The position numbers were made by a program, and so were the translations under genes. The notes beneath the pieces are model-generated. The model made no database searches, was not told where the DNA came from, and saw only the letters and a list, made by a program, of their open reading frames with translations. Positions 8,194-14,851 of a stretch of DNA of 18,504 nucleotides are shown here, piece by piece (position 1 is the stretch's first letter; each line of letters opens with the position of its first letter). This DNA is from an uncultured Ruminococcus sp. (GTDB taxonomy: Bacteria > Bacillota > Clostridia > Oscillospirales > Ruminococcaceae): assembly GCA_947178195.1 (NCBI GenBank), contig CAMWXM010000022.1, forward strand, positions 1-18,504, read 5' to 3'.

Positions 8194-8222
8194 TTGACAA
8201 AAATGGAAAATTGTTATATACT
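8194..8222 (+). promoter_or_regulatory. Sigma-A-type promoter of the tagD operon
   Basis: TTGACA at 8194-8199, a 17-base spacer and TATACT at 8217-8222 give a near-consensus vegetative promoter. The expected transcription start is about 8229-8230, leaving a leader of roughly 90 bases before the tagD ATG at 8319. Confidence 0.85.
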
Positions 8223-8229
8223 TAAAATG

Positions 8230-8318
8230 GTATGTATTGTAAAAATTAAGGACAGCGCAGCATTATAGCAATCAAAAAAATCCTGCTGCCTGAAATACTC
8301 TTTGATTGGGAGAATATA
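8230..8318 (+). promoter_or_regulatory. Structured 5' leader of tagD with possible pseudoknot
   Basis: GCAGCA (8257-8262) can pair with TGCTGC (8284-8289). CAATCAAA in the loop (8269-8276) can pair perfectly with TTTGATTG (8301-8308), which ends on the first base of the SD GGGAGA (8308-8313). The two helices cross, as in an H-type pseudoknot, or act as alternatives. This geometry could control ribosome access. I do not recognise a known riboswitch class. Alternative bulged pairing of AGG-CAGC-AG (8249-8260) with 8283-8291 is also possible. Confidence 0.4.
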
Positions 8319-8705
8319 ATGAAAAAAATAATAACCTATGGAACATTTGATCTGCTTCATTACGGACATATAAACCTTTTGCAGAGAGCCAAAGCTTTGG
8401 GCGATTATCTTATTGTAGCTCTTTCAACAGACGAATTCAACTGGAATTCCAAGCAAAAAAAATGCTATTTCACCTATGAACAAAGAAAGAAGCTTCTGGA
8501 AGCTATCAGGTATGTGGACCTTGTTATACCCGAAGAAAACTGGGAGCAAAAAATAAGCAATGTTAAGGAATTTAAGGTCGATACATTTGTTATGGGTGAC
8601 GACTGGACAGGTAAATTTGACTTTTTAAAGGATTATTGCCAGGTTGTCTATCTGACAAGAACCCCGGAAATTTCAACTACGCAAATAAAAAATGATTTAA
8701 AATAA
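8319..8705 (+). CDS. tagD: Glycerol-3-phosphate cytidylyltransferase
   Basis: Makes CDP-glycerol from CTP and sn-glycerol-3-phosphate, the activated unit for glycerol-phosphate polymers such as wall teichoic acid. The product is 128 residues, matching TagD/TarD. It has the nucleotidyltransferase HxGH signature 'HYGH' at 14-17 within 'YGTFDLLHYGHINLL', the 'MGDDWTGKFDFL' segment, and the C-terminal 'RTPEISTTQIK' (the family's RTxGISTT, here with Pro-Glu in the middle). ATG 8319 follows SD GGGAG with six bases between. The next gene, 26 bases downstream, is a polymerase-type enzyme that uses CDP-glycerol, so substrate and enzyme are made together. CDP-ribitol or another related nucleotidyltransferase activity is less likely given the short TagD-like length. 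Confidence 0.92.
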   Translation: MKKIITYGTFDLLHYGHINLLQRAKALGDYLIVALSTDEFNWNSKQKKCYFTYEQRKKLLEAIRYVDLVIPEENWEQKISNVKEFKVDTFVMGDDWTGKFDFLKDYCQVVYLTRTPEISTTQIKNDLK

Positions 8706-8731
8706 ATTCCGACGTTTTAAGGAGATATTAC

Positions 8732-11131
8732 ATGAAGGCAAATTTTCTTACTAAAATCATAAATAAGCTGAAAACAAGAATTTGGTTCAGTATTTACTAT
8801 GGTATTTACATGAAGTCCAAAATCAACAGTAAGATGGTCTTTCTTGAATCAAGAAGCGGTTCGGATATGGCAGGAAATATTCTTTATATCGCAAAGGAAA
8901 TTTCCGAAAACCCCGAATACAGACATTTAAAGCTCTGCATTTCGGCAAAACCGCATATGGCTGAAAAAATCAAGCTTATGCTCAAAAAATATAATATAAG
9001 AAAATCAAAATTTTTAAGAAGCGAATCTATCCGCTATTATAAATATCTTTCTAAATCTAAATATCTTGTTACAGATACCTCATTTCCGAGACGGTTTATA
9101 AAAAAAGACGGTCAGCTTATGCTTAATACATGGCACGGAACACCTCTTAAAAATATGGGACGTGACGTTGTCAATGAAGTATATAATATGGGAAATGTAA
9201 TGAGAAATTTTATTTTCAGTGATTTCCTGGTCTATCCCAATGAATATATGAAGGAAAAAATGCTGAGCGCCTATATGCTTGAAAATCTCAGCAAAGCGAC
9301 CATTCTTAATGAAGGCTATCCGAGAAACTCCGTTTTTTTTAATAAGGAACGCAGAAAAGAACTGAGAAAAGAATTCGGTATCGATAATAAGCAGGTGCTG
9401 GTATATATGCCTACCTGGAGAGGACAGGTAAATAAATATGATACCGAGGGAGTGACCGATGAGGTTACGGCTTTTCTGACGGAAATGGACAGCCGGCTTA
9501 AGGATAATCAGCTTATGTATGTAAAATATCATCCGCTTATGGCTCTGGAACTGGACGATAATTCGTATCAGCATATAAAGGCTTTCCCAGGCGGATATGA
9601 ATATTACGAAATTCTTAATATGGCTGATACCCTTATTACCGATTACTCAAGCGTATTTTATGATTTTGCGAATTCAGGTCAGAAAATTATACTTTATTGC
9701 TATGATAAGGAAGAATATTTTTCTACAAGAGGCGTTTATGTTTCTCTTGACGAATTTCCATTTCCTCAGGTCGAAACTATCGATCAGCTGATAAAGGAAA
9801 TAAATAAGCCGAAAAATTATGACGATACGGCATTCAGAAAAAAATACTGCACCTATGATTCGCCTGACGCCGTAAAAAAAATATGCCAGAGATTTTTCCT
9901 TGGCAAAAAAGTTACCAATGAAGAAAAAATCCTCTCAAACGGCAAAGAAAATATACTTATTTACGGCGGAAATCTTGATAAAAACGGTATTACCACATCA
10001 CTTCTTTCTATGCTGTCAAACATAGACCTTGACCGTTTTAATTATTACATTTCTTTCAGAGAAAGGCTTTTATGCCGTGAACCTTTAAGAACTCAAGCTA
10101 TACCTGCAAACGTAGGGATAATCCCCATAAGCTCGGAAATGTCCCTTGATTTTAAAACAGCATCTGCTTATGAAAAGCTTATAAACAAATCAAAAGACAG
10201 CAAAAAAAGCAAGAAGATTCTTGCAAAAGCATTTAAGCGTGAAGTCCAACGCCATTTTTATGGTATAAAATTCAGGCATGTTATTCATTTCAGCGGTTAT
10301 GAAAATACTATGCTGGGACTTTTCACGCAGTTTGATGCCAAAAAAACCGTTTATGTTCATAGCGATATGGTACGGGAAATCGAAACCCGTCAGAATCAGA
10401 GCGAAGCGCTGTTGCGTTGGGTATATTCCTCATTTGATAACGTTCTTCCTGTTTCTTCCGCTATTTTTAATCCCACATATCAAATTAGCGGAAGAAAAGA
10501 TAATATAACGGTAATGGATAATTTCCATAATCATGACGAAATAGTTAAAAAAGGAAATATGCCAATTGAATTTCAGAGTAATACTGAATTTTTCTGCCCT
10601 CATGCAAACGGCGTAAATCATATTCTTAATTCTGACGGCATGAAGTTTATTACTATCGGTAGATTTTCGCCTGAAAAAGGGCATTTCCGTCTTATTGACG
10701 CCTTTGAGGAATTTCATAACACTCACCCAGATTCAAGCCTTATAATTATCGGCGGATTGGGAGTGCTTTACAATAAAACTATACAGTATGTCAGAGAAAC
10801 AAATTGCTGGAAAAATATAATCCTTATTAAATCTATACAAAATCCTATGCCAATTTTAAAATCATGTGATTTGTTTATACTTTCATCAATTTATGAAGGA
10901 CTGGGGCTTGTTATGCTGGAAGCTGATTCTTTAGGCGTACCGGTTTTCTCTACTGATATTGAAGGTCCGAGAGGATTTTTAAAGGAACACGGAGGATACC
11001 TGGTCAAAGACAGCACAGAGGGTATATTAAAGGGCATGAACGATTTTGCTGCCGGCAAAATCAAGCCTATGAACGTTGACTACGAAGCAAGAAATGAAAA
11101 AATAAGACAAAAGCTTGAAGCTATTTTGTAA
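8732..11131 (+). CDS. Bifunctional CDP-glycerol glycerophosphotransferase / GT4 glycosyltransferase fusion
   Basis: A 799-residue two-domain enzyme. Residues about 35-390 are a TagB/TagF-type glycerophosphotransferase: 'LNTWHGTPLKNMG' (131-143, His135), 'NEGYPRNSVFF' (193-203), 'VYMPTWRGQ' (224-232), 'VKYHPLM' (264-270) and 'LITDYSSVFYDFANSGQ' (301-317). Residues about 406-799 are a GT-B, family GT4-like glycosyltransferase: N-terminal 'YGGNLDKNGITTSLLSML', then 'ITIGRFSPEKGHFRLIDAF', and the EX7E motif in 'YEGLGLVMLEADSLGVPV' with Glu722 and Glu730. The protein probably adds glycerol phosphate and a sugar to the same surface polymer on the cytosolic membrane face; the sugar and acceptor cannot be read. 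SD AAGGAG (8719-8724) precedes ATG 8732. No frameshift joins the halves, so this is a genuine fusion. Confidence 0.9.
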   Translation: MKANFLTKIINKLKTRIWFSIYYGIYMKSKINSKMVFLESRSGSDMAGNILYIAKEISENPEYRHLKLCISAKPHMAEKIKLMLKKYNIRKSKFLRSESIRYYKYLSKSKYLVTDTSFPRRFIKKDGQLMLNTWHGTPLKNMGRDVVNEVYNMGNVMRNFIFSDFLVYPNEYMKEKMLSAYMLENLSKATILNEGYPRNSVFFNKERRKELRKEFGIDNKQVLVYMPTWRGQVNKYDTEGVTDEVTAFLTEMDSRLKDNQLMYVKYHPLMALELDDNSYQHIKAFPGGYEYYEILNMADTLITDYSSVFYDFANSGQKIILYCYDKEEYFSTRGVYVSLDEFPFPQVETIDQLIKEINKPKNYDDTAFRKKYCTYDSPDAVKKICQRFFLGKKVTNEEKILSNGKENILIYGGNLDKNGITTSLLSMLSNIDLDRFNYYISFRERLLCREPLRTQAIPANVGIIPISSEMSLDFKTASAYEKLINKSKDSKKSKKILAKAFKREVQRHFYGIKFRHVIHFSGYENTMLGLFTQFDAKKTVYVHSDMVREIETRQNQSEALLRWVYSSFDNVLPVSSAIFNPTYQISGRKDNITVMDNFHNHDEIVKKGNMPIEFQSNTEFFCPHANGVNHILNSDGMKFITIGRFSPEKGHFRLIDAFEEFHNTHPDSSLIIIGGLGVLYNKTIQYVRETNCWKNIILIKSIQNPMPILKSCDLFILSSIYEGLGLVMLEADSLGVPVFSTDIEGPRGFLKEHGGYLVKDSTEGILKGMNDFAAGKIKPMNVDYEARNEKIRQKLEAIL

Positions 11132-11136
11132 TTATG

Positions 11137-11193
11137 ACAATATTGCAAATATCCCTGACAAAACTGTCAGGGATTTATTTTTGTCAATATTGT
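11137..11193 (+). terminator. Terminator after the teichoic-acid-type operon
   Basis: The perfect 10-bp stem ATCCCTGACA (11151-11160) / TGTCAGGGAT (11165-11174), loop AAAC, is followed by TTATTTTTG, a standard intrinsic terminator. An outer complementary pair, ACAATATTG (11137-11145) and CAATATTGT (11185-11193), can extend the structure. It lies between convergent genes and may also stop minus-strand transcription. Confidence 0.85.
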
Positions 11194-11222
11194 ATAAGGA
11201 ATAGCTTGCCTTTGCACTCAAT

Positions 11223-11789
11223 CTATTCGCCATTATTTATTCGTTTTTTATTTCCTGCATAAATCTTAGGTTTAAGATACTTTAGATAAATTACAACGCA
11301 TGTACTCAGAGCATAGTCATACATAATAAAAATTAAATTTGCCAAAGCCCAGAGAATATATATGCCATATTTTCCAAATGCGGCAAAATCATCGGTAAAA
11401 TCGCTTATACCCAGAAGATAGATAGTAAGCTGATAGTCAATAACAATACAGATATTAAAAACTAAAATTTTAATCAATATCTTTAAAATAATTATAGGTA
11501 TCTTCTCGATTTTAAGCTTCAGAATCGGATAATGTCCAAAAAACAAAATAAAAATCAATGCTGCTTCTTTGTCAAAAGTCACAAATATTGACAAAAGACT
11601 TACAGTAATATAGGTCAGCATCGCCCACGACGTATTAACTTCAAAAACAATAATTGTAATAAGCGCTCCCGAAATCATAGGCAAGGTAATATAAAGAAAC
11701 GGCGCAATCCCTGTAAAAAACATTGCCAGAATACATAGTGACGAAACAACACCGCCCAAAGCGACTCTATAACATTTAATATTATTCAT
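11223..11789 (-). CDS. Polytopic membrane protein of unknown function
   Basis: I do not recognise the family. The 188-residue product is strongly hydrophobic with about five or six predicted helices, for example 'VALGGVVSSLCILAMFFTG', 'FLYITLPMISGALITIIVF', 'WAMLTYITVSLLSIFVTF', 'IIILKILIKILVFNICIVI' and 'GIYILWALANLIFIMYDY'. The C-terminus is basic ('KYLKPKIYAGNKKR'). The size and helix pattern recall small transporter-type membrane subunits, but no motif supports that. ATG 11789 begins one base after the TGA of the DnaJ-like gene (TGATATG), which suggests translational coupling; no separate SD is visible. A GTG at 11819 would add ten residues and overlap that gene. It is the last gene of a three-gene operon. 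Confidence 0.7.
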   Translation of the reverse strand: MNNIKCYRVALGGVVSSLCILAMFFTGIAPFLYITLPMISGALITIIVFEVNTSWAMLTYITVSLLSIFVTFDKEAALIFILFFGHYPILKLKIEKIPIIILKILIKILVFNICIVIDYQLTIYLLGISDFTDDFAAFGKYGIYILWALANLIFIMYDYALSTCVVIYLKYLKPKIYAGNKKRINNGE

Positions 11790-11790
11790 A

Positions 11791-12432
11791 TCAGATACAA
11801 TCACAAAGACAATCGGCACAAATCAAACATTGACATAAATTACACAATGTGTTTACCGTGTCATTGGTATTATTGTTATTACGATAGGGATTGCCATACA
11901 TTTGTCCGCTTCTTTTATTTTTCATCTGACTGAACGCCATCTGGTATTCACGATTATAAGGGTCAAGTCTTACCGCTTTTTCATAATAAGAATAAGCGTC
12001 GTTCATCCAGCCTCTTGAAAGGCATATCGTTGCTTTAAGAAAATTCCATTCAGCATTTCCGTCGTTTCTGTTTTGCTCCAGCATATTATCTGCAGCAGTA
12101 TAATTGCCATGCTCAATATATGTTCTTATTTCACTATAAATCGAATTTGACATATTATTATAGTTGTTGTAATTGTAATTATTATTGTTATTACTGTTAT
12201 AACTGTTATAATTGTTATTATTTGCATTATTAAAATTGCCGTTTCTTCTCATATTCATGATCGTATCGTATGCTGCATTTATTTCTGCCATTTTCTCATT
12301 GGCTATTTCTTCCATTATACTATCTGCATTATGGTCGGGATGATATTTTTTTGAAAGATTCCTATAGGCTGTTTTTATTTCTTCGTCGGTCGCCTGAGGT
12401 GAGACTCCAAGAACACGATATGGATCATTCAT
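11791..12432 (-). CDS. J-domain protein with TPR-like region and Cys-rich C-terminus
   Basis: A 213-residue J-domain protein. Residues 3-65 are a J-domain, 'DPYRVLGVSPQATDEEIKTA' with the HPD motif at 31-33, which stimulates a DnaK-type ATPase. Residues 64-93 are an Asn/Tyr-rich linker encoded by AAT/AAC runs. Residues about 100-162 resemble tetratricopeptide repeats ('FLKATICLSRGWMNDAYSYYEKAVRLDPYN'-like, conserved 'AxxYYEKAVRLDP'). After a second Asn run, the last 17 residues contain seven cysteines (197, 200, 202, 205, 208, 210, 212), a CX2CXCX2CX2CXCXC pattern that could bind metal. It lacks the zinc-finger and substrate domains of true DnaJ, so it is a specialised co-chaperone. SD GGAGAA (12437-12442) precedes ATG 12432. 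It lies between the DUF5685 gene and a membrane protein gene. Confidence 0.85.
   Translation of the reverse strand: MNDPYRVLGVSPQATDEEIKTAYRNLSKKYHPDHNADSIMEEIANEKMAEINAAYDTIMNMRRNGNFNNANNNNYNSYNSNNNNNYNYNNYNNMSNSIYSEIRTYIEHGNYTAADNMLEQNRNDGNAEWNFLKATICLSRGWMNDAYSYYEKAVRLDPYNREYQMAFSQMKNKRSGQMYGNPYRNNNNTNDTVNTLCNLCQCLICADCLCDCI
12154..12243 (-). repeat. Asn-codon low-complexity tract in the J-domain gene
   Basis: About 90 bases composed mostly of AAT/AAC codons (ATT/GTT on the plus strand) encode the Asn/Tyr-rich linker. Such tracts can change length by replication slippage in whole triplets, so linker length may vary among strains. Confidence 0.7.
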
Positions 12433-12469
12433 ATTTTTCTCCGTTCCGCCGAAAGTCCGGCATTTGCAT

Positions 12470-13339
12470 CTATATTTCTACTTTGGCTTTTCTATTTTTT
12501 CTTATCTCTTTTTTATTCATAGCACGAAAATTCGGCATTCCCAGATAAACAATATTATCTGTAATACTGCGAAATTTAGTTAAATTAAGCTTCACATAAT
12601 ATTCTGCCGCTTCGCCCAATGACATATTTATATTTTGCAGCGCAAACTGCTTTGCCTGGGAAATATCATCAAAGTTCAACAGCAAAGGGTTATAATTCCC
12701 CTTTTTTTGATCCCTTTCAATATCGTCATATGCATCAGCAATATAAATAAATCTACCCAAATGATAAGCAAACTGCGAAAGATTCTTTTTATCATTATCG
12801 TTATCGGATATATTTTCAGCAATTGCTGCCATTATCTGAGCTGTTGGTTCACATGCCAAATCAATAGAAGAGATTTTTTCCTCCTCTATTTTAATCTGCA
12901 TTTTCATATAATGTTCAATTTTTTCCGCTATTGAAGGAAGCTTTTCAGAAGCCCTGATATAGCTTTTTTTCATAAATCTGCGCATTATTCTGAAAAATAA
13001 TGACGCTATCGCTCCCCTATCCTGAATTTCATCGCAAATTTTATGATAAACTGAAATAACTGCTGCTGCAGAGGTATAATCTAAATTATTAGTACAGCAC
13101 AAGCATGCTCTTTTTTTAAAAGGATGAATAATGCATCGCTGTCTCTCAATAGTATTGCATTTAAAATTATACGAATTATATAAAATCCCTAAAAAAGCAA
13201 AATCATAGCTCAGCATAAGCTTGAACAGCAATCCATATTTTTTACCGAGATTTTTGCATAACCCACAGTAAAATGAATTATATATTTCATATTCGTAATA
13301 ACGCATATGCGGTTTAAAGGGGCGAATATATCCGAACAT
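12470..13339 (-). CDS. DUF5685-family protein with paired Asp-rich motifs
   Basis: A 289-residue, mostly helical, soluble-looking protein. I assign DUF5685 from the N-terminal 'MFGYIRPFKPHMRYYEYEIY' and 'FYCGLCKNLGKKYG' pattern; its function is not established. Cysteines cluster early (C25, C28, C61, C69, C79, C81, C82), including CxxC and CxCC arrangements. Two acidic motifs stand out: 'ICDEIQD' (101-107) and 'DAYDDIERDQKKGNYNP' (202-218). They resemble the DExVD and DxxxD...G-x-Y-x-P motifs of squalene/phytoene synthases, which bind Mg-diphosphate. ATG 13339 was chosen because GGAGA (13345-13349) precedes it and the family starts with MFGY; an upstream in-frame start at 13393 would add 18 unlikely residues. 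It leads an operon with the J-domain and membrane protein genes. Confidence 0.82.
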   Translation of the reverse strand: MFGYIRPFKPHMRYYEYEIYNSFYCGLCKNLGKKYGLLFKLMLSYDFAFLGILYNSYNFKCNTIERQRCIIHPFKKRACLCCTNNLDYTSAAAVISVYHKICDEIQDRGAIASLFFRIMRRFMKKSYIRASEKLPSIAEKIEHYMKMQIKIEEEKISSIDLACEPTAQIMAAIAENISDNDNDKKNLSQFAYHLGRFIYIADAYDDIERDQKKGNYNPLLLNFDDISQAKQFALQNINMSLGEAAEYYVKLNLTKFRSITDNIVYLGMPNFRAMNKKEIRKNRKAKVEI

Positions 13340-13453
13340 ACAGATTCTCCATTCAAAGCCTGTCCGACATTTACTCAAATTAATTGATAACAAGAAAAAT
13401 CCGCCTCACGGCGTACAGAAATTCCTATGCGGACAGTTTCCCAGATATTGCAT
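13340..13453 (-). promoter_or_regulatory. Structured 5' leader of the DUF5685 operon (possible attenuator)
   Basis: On the minus strand, CTGTCCG (13430-13436) can pair with CGGACAG (13360-13366), about 60 bases apart. The same segment can instead pair GTCCGC (13429-13434) with GCGGAT (13399-13404). A small CGCC-GTGA-GGCG hairpin (13402-13413, GNRA-type loop) overlaps that site and is followed by GGATTTTTCTT. These pairings exclude one another, as in attenuators and riboswitches. The terminator-like stem is short, so this is tentative. Confidence 0.4.
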
Positions 13454-13459
13454 AATATT

Positions 13460-13488
13460 ATTGTATCAGCATTACAGTCTCTTGTCAA
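13460..13488 (-). promoter_or_regulatory. Sigma-A-type promoter of the DUF5685 operon
   Basis: On the minus strand, TTGACA (13483-13488), a 17-base spacer and TACAAT (13460-13465) form a near-consensus vegetative promoter. It starts 12 bases after the stop of nth, with transcription expected from about 13453. No intrinsic terminator separates nth from it, so some read-through from nth is possible. Confidence 0.85.
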
Positions 13489-13500
13489 TAATTACTACAA

Positions 13501-14139
13501 TTATTTCACAGAATTTTTAAAAAAGCTGCAAAAACCGCTGCACGGACACTTTCCACAGTCAGGTTTTCTTGCCTTGCATATATCACGTCCAAACTGCACT
13601 ATCTGATGACAAAAATGGGAAGATATTTCAGGAGAAATCAGCTTTTTAAGGTCGGATTCGACCTTTTTAGGCTCCTTGTTTGAAGTAAGACCGATTCTGC
13701 CAGTAATTCTGATAAAATGAGTATCGGTAACTATTGCAGGTTTTCCATAAACATCACCAAGCATAAGATTAGCTGTTTTTCTGCCAATTCCTGAAATAGT
13801 CAGAAGTTCTTCCATAGTCTGAGGTATCTCTCCGCCAAAATTATCAATAAGCTGGTTAGCCATTTCCTTTATACTTTTTGCTTTTGTATGATAAAATCCG
13901 CAAGGTTTTACAGCCTGTTCCAATTCGAGCAAATCAGCTTTGGCAAATGCTTCAAGAGTAGGATATTTTTTAAAAAGAGTTTTTGTAACAATATTCACTC
14001 TTGCATCGGTACATTGAGCCGAAAGCCTTGCCGCAATCATAAGCTCATAAGGCTCAGAAAATTCAAGAGAGCATTTTACGTCAGGATATATTTTTTCAAG
14101 AGCCTCACATACTAAATCAGCTCTTTCCTTTTTAGTCAT
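13501..14139 (-). CDS. nth: Endonuclease III (HhH-GPD DNA glycosylase/AP lyase)
   Basis: Bifunctional base-excision repair enzyme that removes oxidised pyrimidines and cleaves AP sites. The protein is 212 residues, normal length. The helix-hairpin-helix 'LLTISGIGRKTANLMLG' carries catalytic Lys121, and 'IVTDTHFIRITGR' carries catalytic Asp139. The C-terminal 4Fe-4S ligands follow the canonical C-X6-C-X2-C-X5-C spacing (Cys188, 195, 198, 204), with an extra Cys200 in the last interval. The N-terminal 'LIAARLSAQCTD'-type motif is also present. ATG 14139 overlaps the end of the Nudix gene by eight bases (ATGACTAA), so the two are translationally linked. The pairing of repair glycosylase and Nudix hydrolase fits oxidative-damage handling, though this is inference. 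Confidence 0.96.
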   Translation of the reverse strand: MTKKERADLVCEALEKIYPDVKCSLEFSEPYELMIAARLSAQCTDARVNIVTKTLFKKYPTLEAFAKADLLELEQAVKPCGFYHTKAKSIKEMANQLIDNFGGEIPQTMEELLTISGIGRKTANLMLGDVYGKPAIVTDTHFIRITGRIGLTSNKEPKKVESDLKKLISPEISSHFCHQIVQFGRDICKARKPDCGKCPCSGFCSFFKNSVK

Positions 14140-14803
14140 ACATAAGATCCGCCTTTTTTAAAATCATTTTATCCTGTGGATAATTCAGAAGCTCATATGC
14201 CTTGTCAAAAGGCAGCAGCCAACTACGAGATATTTCCTCCTGCTGAATTCTGATATTTTCACCATCGAATTTATTGTAAAAATAAACGCAGTTTTTAATT
14301 ACCCCTGCCGAATTGGTATAAGTATACTCCTGACGGGTATCGCTATTGATGCTGATTTTAAGACCGGTCTCTTCATATACTTCCCTGACCGCAGTTTCTT
14401 CTTCTGTTTCGCCATATTCCACATGACCTTTAGGAAAGCCTATATGCCCACTGTCATTTTCAATAAGAAGATAATATTTAACCTGTTCCTTTAAAGTATA
14501 AACAATACTTCCGCAGGTTTTTTCATACAGACAAAAATACTCATAATTCAGATCAGTGCCGATCTCCGCTTTGATATACGGCTCGAATATTGCTCTGCCG
14601 CTTTCTGCCCCAGACAATTTTATTGTTTTTCCATCCGGATCATATATAACAGCTATTATCGAAATATCATCGTTTTTTTCAGAAAACAGATAAACTGCCT
14701 TATTTTCCTCTTCTGAATATCCGATATGTATATTTCCATATTTTTCTATTCCTGAAACTCTGATTTTTTTTCCAAGAAGGTTTTTAAAATTATTTTCTAT
14801 CAT
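14132..14803 (-). CDS. Nudix hydrolase with extra N-terminal domain
   Basis: A 223-residue protein. Residues about 90-223 are a Nudix domain with a perfect box G126-X5-E132-X7-R140-E141-V-Y-E144-E145-T-G147-L. 'FPKGHVEYGETEEETA' and the preceding 'CGSIVYTL' resemble the Ap4A-hydrolase-like group, which clears dinucleoside polyphosphates or related nucleotides. The first 90 residues form a separate region ('LLGKKIRVSGIEKYGNIHIG' and 'FEPYIKAEIGTDL') that I do not recognise; it looks like a small beta-rich domain. An SD GGAGAG lies just before ATG 14803. The gene overlaps nth by eight bases and follows the SPFH gene by 48 bases. Substrate is not determinable from sequence. Confidence 0.88.
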   Translation of the reverse strand: MIENNFKNLLGKKIRVSGIEKYGNIHIGYSEEENKAVYLFSEKNDDISIIAVIYDPDGKTIKLSGAESGRAIFEPYIKAEIGTDLNYEYFCLYEKTCGSIVYTLKEQVKYYLLIENDSGHIGFPKGHVEYGETEEETAVREVYEETGLKISINSDTRQEYTYTNSAGVIKNCVYFYNKFDGENIRIQQEEISRSWLLPFDKAYELLNYPQDKMILKKADLMYD

Positions 14804-14825
14804 TTTCTCTCCAATTTACAGCTTT

Positions 14826-14843
14826 GCCGCAAAATTTTACGGC
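14826..14843 (-). other. Hairpin between SPFH and Nudix genes
   Basis: GCCGCAAAATTTTACGGC is nearly self-complementary (one imperfect pair) and can form a stem of about six pairs. On the minus strand it follows the SPFH stop by several bases but lacks a U-tract, so it is more likely an RNA-processing or stabilising hairpin than a full terminator. A T-run follows on the plus strand, where no gene ends. Confidence 0.35.
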
Positions 14844-14851
14844 GTTTTTCA

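Noticed and set aside
8043..8225. 60-codon plus-strand frame in the gap upstream of tagD
   Set aside because: No SD, low-complexity Phe/Ile/Lys composition from A/T runs, and it spans the consensus promoter of the tagD operon.
9080..9574. 164-codon minus-strand frame inside the glycerophosphotransferase gene
   Set aside because: Lies opposite a domain with clear catalytic motifs; composition typical of an antisense shadow.
12470..13393. Longer reading of the DUF5685 gene starting at 13393
   Set aside because: The extra 18 residues overlap the structured leader, and the SD GGAGA at 13345-13349 together with the family-typical MFGY start supports 13339.
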